Assembly (NCBI GenBank): GCA_902493855.1 | Contig: CABUQV010000001.1 | Location: forward strand, 136,183-200,182 | Reading direction: 5' to 3' | Origin: an uncultured Collinsella sp. | Lineage (GTDB): Bacteria; Actinomycetota; Coriobacteriia; Coriobacteriales; Coriobacteriaceae | Length of the DNA stretch: 64,000 bases | Part shown: positions 1 through 9,733 of the stretch, one piece after another | How positions within the stretch are numbered: the stretch's first letter is position 1 | Layout of the letters: every line of letters starts with the position of its first letter | Notes under the pieces: generated by a model | Databases searched by the model: none | The model's input: only the letters and a program-made list of their open reading frames with translations | Told to the model about the DNA's origin: nothing | Position numbers and translations under genes: made by a program

Positions 1-108
1 CACCTTGCAGGCCTGGGCGCCAGAGTAGTCGAACTCGCAGGCCTGGCCAATGACGATGGGGCCCGAACCAATAACGAGGATACGCTTGATGTCAGTACGT
101 TTCGGCAT
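1..108 (-). CDS. carB: Carbamoyl-phosphate synthase large subunit, N-terminal fragment (runs off the left edge)
   Basis: Only the first 36 codons are present. The start reads MPKRTDIKRILVIGSGPIVI and continues with a GQACEFDYSG segment, the canonical N-terminus of CarB (first ATP-grasp half). CarB makes carbamoyl phosphate from bicarbonate, ATP and ammonia channelled from CarA, feeding pyrimidine and arginine synthesis. The ATG lies one base beyond the carA stop codon, so the two genes are almost certainly co-transcribed and probably translationally coupled. Confidence 0.95.
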   Translation of the reverse strand, partial: MPKRTDIKRILVIGSGPIVIGQACEFDYSGAQACKV

Positions 109-109
109 G

Positions 110-1549
110 TTAGTTCTCCTCGGTCTCAGTCGCGGCGGTCTCGGCGAAATTCCAGCCAGCCAGGCGGTCCTTCGCGGTGTCGATGTCCAGGTAGTTCTCC
201 TCGCCGTCCATGAGTCGCGTAAAGGCGGTAAAGAGATAGTGGGCATCGGTGGGGCCAGGCGAGGCCTCGGGGTGATACTGGACCGAGAAGCACGGGGCGT
301 CGAGCAGCTGGATGCCCTCGGCGGTGCCGTCGTTGAGGTTCACATGTGTTAGACGAATGCGGCCAAAGCGCTCGTTCATCACGACCGGCGCGATGCCGCG
401 GCGCACCCAGACGCGCAGATCTCCATCGGCCGCATGCTCGGTCTCGCCGCCGGAAAGCTCGGGGACAAGCTTGCCCAAGCTGGGGAACAGCAGGCCAAAG
501 CCATGGTTTTGCGCGGTGATCTCCACGCGACGGCTTACCAGGTTCATGACCGGCTGGTTGCCACCGCGGTGACCGAACTTAAGCTTTTCCATCTGGGCGC
601 CGCAGGCCAGACTGATCATCTGATGACCCAGGCAAATGCCAAAGACCGGCACCTTGCCGATCAGCTGCTGCACCTGCTCGTAGGTCTCCACCACGGCATC
701 GGGGTCGCCGGGGCCGTTGGATAAAAAGACGCCATCGGGATTCATGTCGAGCACCTCACTCGCGGGCGTATCCCACGGCACGACGGTAAGGTCGCAGCCG
801 GCGCGGACGAGGCCCTCCAGAATGCCGCGCTTGACGCCGCAGTCGTAGGCGACCACTTTGTGTCGGGCAGGAGCGGCAGGGGCAAGCGCAAAGTCATGCG
901 TGGCAGGCAGGTCGGCGGCCACAAACTCGTGAGGTGCGGGGCAACTTACGGTCTTCACCAGGTTCTCGCCTACCAGCGTGGGCGCTGCGGCCAGACGCTC
1001 GGCAAGCTCGTCGACGTCGAAGATCTCGGTCGAGATAATGCCCATCTTGGAACCATTGTCGCGCAGATGGCGCACCAGAGCGCGGGTGTCGACACCCTCG
1101 ATAGCGACGATGCCGTGAGCGCGCAGGTACTCCGGCACGCTGACGGCCGAGCGCCAGTTAGAAGGCGTGGCGCACATGTCGCGAACGATCATGCCGCGCA
1201 TAGCCGGAGCGCTCGTAGGGCGCACGTCGTCGCCGGGGAAGGACGACTGGACGTCGGTCTCGTCGATACCGTAGTTGCCGATCTGCGGATAGGTCATGGT
1301 TACGATTTGGCCGGCATAACTCGGGTCGGTCATGACCTCAAAGTAGCCCTCGAGCGAGGTGTTGAAGCAGACTTCGCCGGTCGCGGTGCCCGCGGCGCCG
1401 CATGCACGTCCATAAAAAATGGTCCCATCCTCAAGATACAGGATGCAGGGACCGCAGGTGCCCTTGCTGGTTTTGGCCAGCATACGCTGGCAAAGCTCGC
1501 TGGGCGCGAAGGTGCGGGCGGCAGCGCCCGCGGTATGGTTGTTCGCCAT
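110..1549 (-). CDS. carA: Carbamoyl-phosphate synthase small subunit (glutamine amidotransferase)
   Basis: CarA hydrolyses glutamine and passes ammonia to CarB. The N-terminal CarA domain (LYLEDGTIFYG, FNTSLEGYFEVMTDPSY) is followed by a class-I glutaminase domain with the nucleophile Cys near residue 306 (GICLGHQ) and the His/Glu pair near 426-428 (YHPEAS). The start is placed at the ATG preceded by GGAAGGAGAATT; seven codons upstream also lie in frame but have no ribosome binding site. At 479 residues it is longer than the usual ~370-390: there is an N-terminal extension, an extra segment of roughly 40 residues (about 354-396) inside the glutaminase domain, and a C-terminal tail. Translation is probably PyrR-controlled (see the 1553-1589 entry). 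Confidence 0.95.
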   Translation of the reverse strand: MANNHTAGAAARTFAPSELCQRMLAKTSKGTCGPCILYLEDGTIFYGRACGAAGTATGEVCFNTSLEGYFEVMTDPSYAGQIVTMTYPQIGNYGIDETDVQSSFPGDDVRPTSAPAMRGMIVRDMCATPSNWRSAVSVPEYLRAHGIVAIEGVDTRALVRHLRDNGSKMGIISTEIFDVDELAERLAAAPTLVGENLVKTVSCPAPHEFVAADLPATHDFALAPAAPARHKVVAYDCGVKRGILEGLVRAGCDLTVVPWDTPASEVLDMNPDGVFLSNGPGDPDAVVETYEQVQQLIGKVPVFGICLGHQMISLACGAQMEKLKFGHRGGNQPVMNLVSRRVEITAQNHGFGLLFPSLGKLVPELSGGETEHAADGDLRVWVRRGIAPVVMNERFGRIRLTHVNLNDGTAEGIQLLDAPCFSVQYHPEASPGPTDAHYLFTAFTRLMDGEENYLDIDTAKDRLAGWNFAETAATETEEN

Positions 1550-1552
1550 AAT

Positions 1553-1589
1553 TCTCCTTCCCGGTCTCACAGGACCGGCTTAAAGGTGT
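1553..1589 (-). promoter_or_regulatory. Candidate PyrR-binding RNA hairpin over the carA ribosome binding site
   Basis: In the carA leader, transcript sense, a CCTTTAAG segment precedes a hairpin with stem CCGGTC/GACCGG and loop CTGTGA, followed directly by GAAGGAG. The order CCTTTAA, GTCCTGTGAGAC, GAAGG matches the PyrR-binding loop pattern known from pyr operons of Firmicutes and mycobacteria (consensus around TCCNGNGAG). The 3' strand of the lower stem is the Shine-Dalgarno itself, so PyrR with UMP could block translation of carA. This is motif recognition by eye; PyrR itself is not in the window. Confidence 0.65.
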
Positions 1590-1710
1590 GTAGTTAGGCC
1601 TCGCGGTATTGTAACCGCAAGCATGCCTCATGGCGTTAATTTCATCGAAATGTTTACGAAATGATAATTATGACTTTCTATGCATAATGATTTTTTAATC
1701 CCCGTCCCAG

Positions 1711-1751
1711 AAAAATCATCCCGCGTGGGCTTGTGGCTCACGCGGGATGAT
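1711..1751 (-). terminator. Rho-independent terminator
   Basis: In minus-strand sense, just after the stop of the 1758-2723 gene, a 13-bp stem (ATCATCCCGCGTG with its complement) closes a short loop and is followed by a run of T. Confidence 0.85.
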
Positions 1752-1757
1752 GGCCTC

Positions 1758-2723
1758 TTACTTTTTCTTGTCCTGTTCCAGCAAATCGGACGGTGAGCGA
1801 TCGGGCTTGCCGCCGCGGAAAATCTCGCGGCCATGCAGACGATGTTCCAGGTCACGTTCGTCCTTTTCCTCGTCAATCTTGGTCTGGCTCACCACCGGGT
1901 CCTCAATCAACGACGACACCGAGTTCACCTGTTTTTGAATGCGCTCGGCGATGGTGTCATCCATACTCACGATGCGCATCTTCCAGTCGATATTCATGGC
2001 GTTGGATGAGCTCTTGGTCCACACGAACGTCAGGATGGCGCTCTGGTGGCCCTGGGCGGGAAACATGCCAAAGAAGGAATCGTGCTGAATGTTGCTATCC
2101 TCGTCGATATAGGCGTGAACGTTATACACCACGCGGTCGATTTTATCGTTGAGCAGCGCATTGGTCGCAAGTGCCGCGGCCTGAATCTGCCCGTTGGACA
2201 GCAGCTCGAGCTCGTTGGCAGACGATGTGTCCAACACCGTCACCTCGACCGTGCCCGTACGCTCATCGGCTTCATCGACGGTAAAGTCGAGCGGGAACTG
2301 CGTAAAGCCGTTGCCCCACTCAAGGCCGCCCTTCAGCGCCGTCGAAACGGTATCGACCGAAACGCTCTCGGACAGGTTGGCGGTGTTCAGACGACGCATC
2401 ACGCCGTAGCCAATCTGCATGCCCACGATCAGCACCAAAATACCAATGACCACGGCCATCGCGGTCTTCGTAATGGTATGACTCACCTGCGAACCCGAAG
2501 GATCGTCCTCGGACAGCGGGTCGATATGTTTTGCCTGGCTCGCGCGGTCCTCGCTGCGCAGCTGCGCTAGCGCAGCTTTGTCACCGCGCTTGGCCGCAGC
2601 CTCCTTCTCACGCATGCGCTCGGTTCGCTTTTTGGCAAGCGTGGGATCCAAGACACCGGATGCATCGATTTCGGAGAATAACTCCGTCACTTCTTCCGGA
2701 GTCAAAGGGTTCTTGTCAGCCAT
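1758..2723 (-). CDS. Single-pass membrane protein of unknown function
   Basis: 321 residues. A charged, Ala-rich N-terminus (about 1-85) suggests a coiled or disordered cytoplasmic region. One transmembrane helix (about 88-110, AMAVVIGILVLIVGMQIGYG) is followed by an extracytoplasmic domain of about 160 residues and a highly charged tail ending DKKK. I do not recognise a family. The start has AGGAAG six bases upstream. It lies 19 bp after the ABC exporter gene, with a terminator immediately downstream, so it is the last gene of that unit and may be a partner of the exporter. Confidence 0.8.
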   Translation of the reverse strand: MADKNPLTPEEVTELFSEIDASGVLDPTLAKKRTERMREKEAAAKRGDKAALAQLRSEDRASQAKHIDPLSEDDPSGSQVSHTITKTAMAVVIGILVLIVGMQIGYGVMRRLNTANLSESVSVDTVSTALKGGLEWGNGFTQFPLDFTVDEADERTGTVEVTVLDTSSANELELLSNGQIQAAALATNALLNDKIDRVVYNVHAYIDEDSNIQHDSFFGMFPAQGHQSAILTFVWTKSSSNAMNIDWKMRIVSMDDTIAERIQKQVNSVSSLIEDPVVSQTKIDEEKDERDLEHRLHGREIFRGGKPDRSPSDLLEQDKKK

Positions 2724-2742
2724 AAACTTCCTGTCATATCAA

Positions 2743-4515
2743 TCAGTCGAGCTCGTGCGCACGCGCACCTTCGAACTGCATTCGATAGTAACGGGCATAG
2801 GTGCCGCCACGGGCGAGAAGCTCCTCGTGCGTGCCACGTTCCACAACGCGACCATGCTCAACGGTCGCAATCTCGTCAGCATGCTTAATGGTCGAAAGGC
2901 GGTGGGCGATGATGATTGTGGTACGGCCGCGCGCCAGCTCTTCGAGCGACTCCTGGACCGCCTCCTCGCTCTCGTTATCCAAAGCACTCGTCGCCTCGTC
3001 CAAAATCAGGATCTTGGGGTTCTTGAGAAACACGCGCGCGATGGCAACGCGCTGCTTCTGTCCGCCCGAAAGACGGCTGCCGCGCTCGCCCACCACGGTG
3101 TCGTAGCCCTGTGGAAGCGACTCGATAAAGGCATCGATGTTGGCGCGACGGGCGGCCTCGGCGATCTCTTCTGCCGTAGCACCCGGCTTGCCGTAGGCGA
3201 TGTTCTCGCCGATCGTACCGTCAAATAGATAGACATCCTGCTGCACCAGGCCGATGGCACGGCGCAGGCTCTGCTGCGTCACATCGCGCACGTCTTGGCC
3301 GTCGATGCTAATGGATCCGGCAGCCACGTCATAAAAGCGCGGCAGCAGCGAACAGGTCGTGGACTTGCCACCGCCCGAAGGGCCAACCAAAGCGATGGTC
3401 TGCCCGGGCTTGATGGACAGGTCCATATGGTCGATAACGGGACGCTCGTCGGCATCGCCCTCGCCCAGCTCAACATCCTCGTAGTTAAAGCACACGTCGT
3501 GATACTCCACGGCTCCGGCAGTCACCTGCAGATCCGTGGCGCCCGGCTTGTCCTGGATATCCGGCGCGGTCGAGAGCACCTCGTCCATACGCTTAAAGCC
3601 GGCAATAGCCTTCTGATACGTTTCGGCCGAATTGACGAGTGTCTCGAGCGGCGTGCAGAACAGCGAAATATAGAGTGCAAAGGTCGCCATATCGACCGCC
3701 TGCAGCTGTCCCTGGGCGACCAGCCAGCCGCCCAGCAGCACCACGATCACATGGAGCACACCCGAGAGCAGGCCATACGTCGCGGTATAGACGCCCATGG
3801 CGTGATACATGTTCTCCTTGGACGAAAGATAGCGATTGTTGGAGGCGCGGAACTTGAAGCGTTCGGTCTCCTCATTGGCAAAGCTCTTGACCACGCGCAT
3901 GCCCGCCAGCGAATCCTGCAGCTGTGCATTGATGCCGCTGATTTTTTTGCGATTGTCGCTAAAGACCTCGCGCATGCGCATGTTCTGCCAAAACATGATG
4001 ACCGCAAACGCCGCCGTCACCACAGCCATGGCAAGCGCCAGCACCGGGGCGATGGTAAAGAGGATCACAAACGAGCCGATAATCTCGATGCCGCAGATGA
4101 TGATCCACTCGGGCACGTGATGCGCCGCCTCGCAGATATCGAACAGATCGTTGACCACGCGGCTCATCATGTCGCCCGAGCTGTTGCGGTCGAAGTACGC
4201 AAAGCTAAAGCGCTCATACTGGTCAAACAGGTCCTCGCGCATCTTGGACTCCATACGCGCGCCCATCACGTGACCCCAATAGCTCACAAAGTAGCGGCAG
4301 GCGCAGCGGACGGCATACATCAGCACCAAGCCCACCGCGATCATGCCGAGCGCCTGCATAATGGCAGCCTGACCCTGAGTAAACAGCCCACCGGTCAAAT
4401 TGCGCAGAATAATAGGAAACGCAAGGTCAATGGCGGCAAGCACCAGAGCGCAAACAGTATCAGCAACAAAAAGCCCCATCTGGGGCTCGTAATAAGATAA
4501 AAACCTCTTCAGCAT
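2743..4515 (-). CDS. ABC transporter, fused permease and ATP-binding half-transporter (MsbA/MdlB type)
   Basis: 590 residues: an N-terminal six-helix type-I exporter domain (about 1-320) and a C-terminal nucleotide-binding domain with Walker A GPSGGGKST, signature LSGGQKQR, Walker B ILILDEATSALD and the switch histidine in IIIAHRLSTI. As a half-transporter it should work as a homodimer, since no second half-gene adjoins it. The substrate cannot be deduced; lipid, peptide and drug exporters share this layout. The start has GAGGATCAC upstream. It lies downstream of the NUDIX gene, separated by a hairpin, and upstream of a membrane protein gene. Confidence 0.93.
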   Translation of the reverse strand: MLKRFLSYYEPQMGLFVADTVCALVLAAIDLAFPIILRNLTGGLFTQGQAAIMQALGMIAVGLVLMYAVRCACRYFVSYWGHVMGARMESKMREDLFDQYERFSFAYFDRNSSGDMMSRVVNDLFDICEAAHHVPEWIIICGIEIIGSFVILFTIAPVLALAMAVVTAAFAVIMFWQNMRMREVFSDNRKKISGINAQLQDSLAGMRVVKSFANEETERFKFRASNNRYLSSKENMYHAMGVYTATYGLLSGVLHVIVVLLGGWLVAQGQLQAVDMATFALYISLFCTPLETLVNSAETYQKAIAGFKRMDEVLSTAPDIQDKPGATDLQVTAGAVEYHDVCFNYEDVELGEGDADERPVIDHMDLSIKPGQTIALVGPSGGGKSTTCSLLPRFYDVAAGSISIDGQDVRDVTQQSLRRAIGLVQQDVYLFDGTIGENIAYGKPGATAEEIAEAARRANIDAFIESLPQGYDTVVGERGSRLSGGQKQRVAIARVFLKNPKILILDEATSALDNESEEAVQESLEELARGRTTIIIAHRLSTIKHADEIATVEHGRVVERGTHEELLARGGTYARYYRMQFEGARAHELD

Positions 4516-4545
4516 GTGATCCTCAAAGAAATATCAGCAACGTAA

Positions 4546-4586
4546 GGCCCTGGGACAAAGCAATCAGTAGTACTTGCCCCAGGGCT
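4546..4586 (-). terminator. Hairpin after the NUDIX gene, possible terminator or attenuator
   Basis: Inverted repeat AGCCCTGGGGCA / TGTCCCAGGGC with about 17 bases between arms, between the NUDIX stop and the ABC exporter start. There is only a weak T-rich tail, so it may reduce rather than stop read-through. Confidence 0.45.
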
Positions 4587-4597
4587 ATCCCCGCTCG

Positions 4598-5293
4598 TTA
4601 CAGTTCAGCACCACCCAAGCGGTGCGCGATGCTATCGCAGGCCAAGGCGCCTACGACGGTCTTGGCGTCTTCGATCTTGCCGTCGAGTACGGCGTCGATC
4701 AGCTCGTGCAGCGGCACCAGGTCCACGTTGACAAACTCGTCATCATCGGGGTTGGGCGCATCAAACTCGAGCTTGGTAGCCAAGTAGATGTGGATAATCT
4801 CATCGCAAAAACCGCAGGACGTGACAATCGACGTCAAAAAGCGAATACGACCAGCCCTAAAGCCCGTCTCCTCATGCAGTTCGCGCTTGGCGCAATCGAG
4901 CGGGTCCTCGCCTGGATCGAGCTTGCCGGCAGGAATCTCGACCGTCACGCGGTCGATGGCGGTGCGGTACTGACGCACCAGTACGATCTTGCCGCTCTCG
5001 GTCAGTGCCACAACGGCCGCCGCACCCGGATGGCGAACGATATCGCGGGCGCTGCGGTGACCGTTGGGCAGCTCAACCTCAAGACGGTGGACGTCGAGGA
5101 TCTTGCCCTTCCAGGCACACTCCTCCGAAAGAATCTTCTCGTGCAGCTCGGCATCGTGCGGGTCGTCGTCGCCCAGCACCAGCGCCGGCTCGTCAGCGAC
5201 CTCGCCACCAGGCTCGCCCTCGGCGTGCCCATACATGCGGCTGTCCTCTTCGACGATCTGCGCGTCCACGAGCTCTTCGTTCTTCTCGTCCAT
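4598..5293 (-). CDS. NUDIX hydrolase, ADP-ribose pyrophosphatase-like
   Basis: 231 residues. The NUDIX box is intact (GKLDPGEDPLDCAKRELHEE then TGF), supplying the Mg-binding RELHEE. The surrounding order (VALTESGKIVLVRQYR, EIPAGKL, LATKLEF) resembles the ADP-ribose pyrophosphatase (NudF/YffH) group, which cleaves ADP-ribose to AMP and ribose 5-phosphate. The N-terminal 60 residues are acidic and unlike the domain. I chose the ATG with GAGAGGA nine bases upstream; a second ATG three codons earlier is too close to that site. It follows purD by about 20 bp. Exact substrate is inferred. Confidence 0.88.
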   Translation of the reverse strand: MDEKNEELVDAQIVEEDSRMYGHAEGEPGGEVADEPALVLGDDDPHDAELHEKILSEECAWKGKILDVHRLEVELPNGHRSARDIVRHPGAAAVVALTESGKIVLVRQYRTAIDRVTVEIPAGKLDPGEDPLDCAKRELHEETGFRAGRIRFLTSIVTSCGFCDEIIHIYLATKLEFDAPNPDDDEFVNVDLVPLHELIDAVLDGKIEDAKTVVGALACDSIAHRLGGAEL

Positions 5294-5314
5294 CCGTCTC
5301 ATTCCTCTCGGATT

Positions 5315-6619
5315 TTAGGCATCCCAGGCGTCGCGGCCGCGCAGCGCGCGCAGGCCGATGTCGTGACGCAGGGTCTTGCCCTCAAAATCAATCTTCTCGC
5401 AGGCCTCGTAGGCAAGGTTGCGAGCGTTCTCGAACGTGTCGCCCAGAGCGGTCACGGCAAGCACGCGGCCACCATTGGTCACGAGCTGGCCGTCCACCAC
5501 GGCAGTGCCCGCGTGGTACACGGTCACGTTCTCCATGGCCTCGGCATCCTCAATACCGGTGATGACCTTGCCTTTCTCGTAGCTGCCGGGGTAGCCCGCG
5601 CTCGTCAGGACAACGGCCACGGCCCACTCGTCACGCCAGTCGAGCTCAATCTGATCGAGCTTGCAGTTGGCGCAGGCGAGCATGACCTCGACCAGGTCGT
5701 TCTTAAGGCGCGGCAGCACGACCTGCGTCTCGGGGTCGCCAAAGCGGGCATTGAACTCCAGCACCTTGGGCCCGGCAGGCGTGAGCATAAAGCCGCCGTA
5801 CAGGCAGCCGCGGTAGTCGATGCCCTCGGCAGCAAGCTCGGCAACGGTCTGTTCCATGACCTTCACCATGGTGGCGTGCTCCTCGTCGGTCACGATGGGC
5901 ACCGGGCTGTAGACGCCCATGCCGCCGGTGTTGGGGCCCTTGTCGCCCTCGAGCGCGCGCTTGTGGTCCTGCGAGGTAGCCATGGGGCGCACGGTCTTGC
6001 CGTCGGTAAAGGCCAGCAGCGAGCACTCGGGGCCAACGAGCATCTCCTCGATAACCACGGTGTTGCCGGCATCACCAAAGGTGCCGCCAAAGCACTCGCG
6101 CACGGCCTCCTCGGCCTGCTCAAGTTCGGTCGCCACGATAACGCCCTTGCCCGCGGCAAGGCCGTCGGCCTTGACGACCAGCGGGGCGCCCTGCTCGCGC
6201 ACGTAGGCGAGAGCCGAAGCCTCGTCGGTAAACGAACCATAGGCTGCCGTCGGAATGCCCGCACGCTCCATGAGCTGCTTGGAGAACAGCTTGGAGCCCT
6301 CCATCTGGGCGCCCTCGGCACCCGGGCCAAAGCAGGGAATACCCGCCGCGCGCACGGCGTCGGCCACGCCCGCCACGAGCGGAGCCTCGGGGCCAATTAC
6401 CACGAGCCCGCATCCGTGGCTCTGCGCAAACGCCGCCACGGCCGCAGGATCGCAGTCGTCGAGAACAACGTTCTCGCCGCAGCTCGCGGTGCCGCCGTTG
6501 CCCGGCGCAATGTAGAGCTTGCCGGCGCGCGGTGATGCTGCGAGCTTGGCTGCCAAAGCATGCTCACGGCCGCCGCTGCCCAACAACAGGATGTCGATGG
6601 TTTGAGTGTCCGCCTTCAA
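5315..6619 (-). CDS. purD: Phosphoribosylamine-glycine ligase (GAR synthetase)
   Basis: PurD joins glycine to phosphoribosylamine with ATP, the second step of de novo purine synthesis. The N-terminus DILLLGSGGREHALA, the GADGLAAGKGV-type loop (VKADGLAAGKGVIVA) and the C-terminal ATP-grasp residues (EFNARFGDPETQVVLPRL) identify it. The start is a TTG at 6617-6619 with GAGGAGG five bases upstream, giving 434 residues, the normal family length; a longer in-frame reading would add 55 unrelated residues. It lies downstream of purA and is followed closely by the NUDIX gene. Confidence 0.95.
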   Translation of the reverse strand: MKADTQTIDILLLGSGGREHALAAKLAASPRAGKLYIAPGNGGTASCGENVVLDDCDPAAVAAFAQSHGCGLVVIGPEAPLVAGVADAVRAAGIPCFGPGAEGAQMEGSKLFSKQLMERAGIPTAAYGSFTDEASALAYVREQGAPLVVKADGLAAGKGVIVATELEQAEEAVRECFGGTFGDAGNTVVIEEMLVGPECSLLAFTDGKTVRPMATSQDHKRALEGDKGPNTGGMGVYSPVPIVTDEEHATMVKVMEQTVAELAAEGIDYRGCLYGGFMLTPAGPKVLEFNARFGDPETQVVLPRLKNDLVEVMLACANCKLDQIELDWRDEWAVAVVLTSAGYPGSYEKGKVITGIEDAEAMENVTVYHAGTAVVDGQLVTNGGRVLAVTALGDTFENARNLAYEACEKIDFEGKTLRHDIGLRALRGRDAWDA

Positions 6620-6673
6620 GGGTGCCTCCTCTATGGATGAATGGCCCGCTCCGCGCGAGCCCCTTGCAAGCAA

Positions 6674-6715
6674 ATATACCCCTCGGCCGCCCGCCCGGGC
6701 TGCAAAGGGGTATAT
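6674..6715. repeat. Inverted repeat in the purA-purD gap
   Basis: A perfect 10-bp stem (ATATACCCCT / AGGGGTATAT) encloses 22 GC-rich bases. It lies between purA and the purD ribosome binding site. There is no strong T-tract on either strand, so an attenuator or a protein site is as likely as a terminator. Confidence 0.5.
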
Positions 6716-6737
6716 CGCAATAACCAAATAGTCCCGA

Positions 6738-8024
<1,287 letters not shown>

Positions 8025-8090
8025 GTTTACTCCTTACATTCATGGCCTGTCTACGCGCCATGCCGGCACGCAGAAGCACAAAACATTCCC

Positions 8091-8119
8091 AGTATACCCG
8101 TGCAACGGGCGCCTGTCCT
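8091..8119 (-). promoter_or_regulatory. Putative promoter for purA
   Basis: Minus-strand AGGACA, 17-bp spacer, TATACT. The -10 is good and the -35 partial; it overlaps the very end of dnaB. Confidence 0.45.
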
Positions 8120-9509
8120 ACTCCTCGGCATGTGCCCCATCAAGCTCATAGAACTTGGTGGATGCCGGCAGGAACATCAGGTCGACGTCGCCGATTGGGC
8201 CCGAACGGTTCTTAGCCACGACGATACGCGTAACGCCCTCGTCGGGTCGATCGTCGCGCGAGGCCTCGGCCTCGTCGGCGGAGCGGTCCAAGAACATAAC
8301 GATATCGGCGTCTTGCTCGATGGAGCCCGATTCACGAAGGTCGGAAAGCTGCGGACGCTTGCCGGTACGGGATTCGACCTGACGCGAGAGCTGCGACAGC
8401 GCGATGAGCGGGATCTTGAGCTCCTTGGCCATGATCTTCAGACCACGCGACATCTCCGAAACCTCGACGGTACGGCTCTCGGAACGGCGTCCCGGCGGAG
8501 GACTCACCAGCTGCAGGTAGTCCAGGATGATGATGGCCTTCTCCTTGTTGTGGAGCATGCGGCGGCTCTTGGCGCGAATCTCGGTCACCGTGGTACCGGG
8601 CGTATCGTCAATCAGAATATCGAGCTTGGACAAGGTCTGCGTGGCCTCGTTGATATTGGCCCACTGCTCGGGGCTAATGCGGCCCATGCGGAAGTCACTG
8701 ATCGAGATCATGGCGTAGGCGCAAATCAGACGCTGGGCAATTTCCTTGCCCGACATCTCCAGAGAGAAGAAGCCGACGGTATAACCGGCAGCGGCAGCGT
8801 TGAGCGCCAGATTCAGAGCGAACGACGTCTTACCCACGGCAGGACGGGCGCCGATGATGATGAGCTGACCCTCGCGAAAACCCATGAGCATGCGGTCGAG
8901 CGACGGGAAGCCCGTGGGCACGCCCGCAGCCTGTCCACCGGCCTGGCACACTTCCTCGGCCTCGTTATAGGCCTCAACCATAAACTCGGTCAGCGTCTTG
9001 TAGCTCGACTTGACCTCGCGCGCCGTGACCTTGAGCAGCTTGCTCTCGGCTAGCTCCACGACCTCTTTGGTGTCGGTGGGAGCGTTATATGCCAGCGCGT
9101 TGATCTCGTTGGTGGCGCCGATCAGCTCACGCAGCATCGAATCGCGACGAACGATGGCGGCATGGTGCTGCCAGTTCACGAGCGACAGAGTCTGACCCAT
9201 CAACTCCAAAATGTAGGCCTCGCCGCCCACGGCATCGAGCTTGTTGATGCTTCGAAGGTAATCGATCAGCGAGATGGAGTCGATAGGAATGCGGCTGTTG
9301 TACATATCGACCATCGCGGTATAGATGGTCTTATGAATGGGCCGGTAGAAGTCATCGGGCTGCAGCTCGACCTGGGCCTCCTCGACCACCTCGGGCGATA
9401 GCAGCATAGCGGCCAGTACATTGGCCTCTGCATCTTGGTTTTGGGGAAGACCCAACTTTGAGCCGCGGTCCTCAACCGTCAGCCCGGTCTCCCTATCGTC
9501 ATATGCCAT
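8118..9509 (-). CDS. dnaB: Replicative DNA helicase
   Basis: DnaB is the hexameric helicase that unwinds DNA at the fork. The N-terminal primase-interaction domain (PQNQDAEANVLAAMLLSPEVVE) is followed by a RecA-like domain with Walker A GARPAVGKTS, Walker B IIILDYLQL and the SQLSRQVE and ESGSIEQDAD motifs. 463 residues from an ATG preceded by GAGGACGCTC; a start four codons earlier has no ribosome binding site. It follows rplI in the classic rpsF-ssb-rpsR-rplI-dnaB order, although a terminator at 9671-9704 separates it. The DciA-type loader gene near recF is its likely partner. Confidence 0.97.
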   Translation of the reverse strand: MAYDDRETGLTVEDRGSKLGLPQNQDAEANVLAAMLLSPEVVEEAQVELQPDDFYRPIHKTIYTAMVDMYNSRIPIDSISLIDYLRSINKLDAVGGEAYILELMGQTLSLVNWQHHAAIVRRDSMLRELIGATNEINALAYNAPTDTKEVVELAESKLLKVTAREVKSSYKTLTEFMVEAYNEAEEVCQAGGQAAGVPTGFPSLDRMLMGFREGQLIIIGARPAVGKTSFALNLALNAAAAGYTVGFFSLEMSGKEIAQRLICAYAMISISDFRMGRISPEQWANINEATQTLSKLDILIDDTPGTTVTEIRAKSRRMLHNKEKAIIILDYLQLVSPPPGRRSESRTVEVSEMSRGLKIMAKELKIPLIALSQLSRQVESRTGKRPQLSDLRESGSIEQDADIVMFLDRSADEAEASRDDRPDEGVTRIVVAKNRSGPIGDVDLMFLPASTKFYELDGAHAEE

Positions 9510-9670
9510 GAGCGTCCTCATTCATATCGCTTGCGAGCATCCATAGTATCAGCCACGGTCCCAAAACGCGCCGCGCGCCGCCAATCATCACCGAACCAAA
9601 CGGATGAACGGTCCCGCATTTGGGACTTCACCACAACGCATGCCATGGCGCTCGCCAAGCGTAGAAAACA

Positions 9671-9704
9671 AAAGGGCGCCCTGGTCTCCCAGAGCGCCCT
9701 TCTT
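9671..9704 (-). terminator. Rho-independent terminator after rplI
   Basis: Minus-strand hairpin AAGGGCGCTCTGG / CCAGGGCGCCCTT followed by TTGTTTT. It ends the ribosomal protein operon before dnaB. The rest of the 224-bp gap shows no gene. Confidence 0.85.
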
Positions 9705-9733
9705 AGAACAAGATTGTTGCGTTGCAGCAAATG

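Noticed and set aside
4574..6535. Long open frame of about 650 codons on the plus strand opposite purD and the NUDIX gene
   Set aside because: It is the antisense of well-identified genes in high-GC DNA, with His/Ala/Leu/Gly-rich composition and no ribosome binding site.
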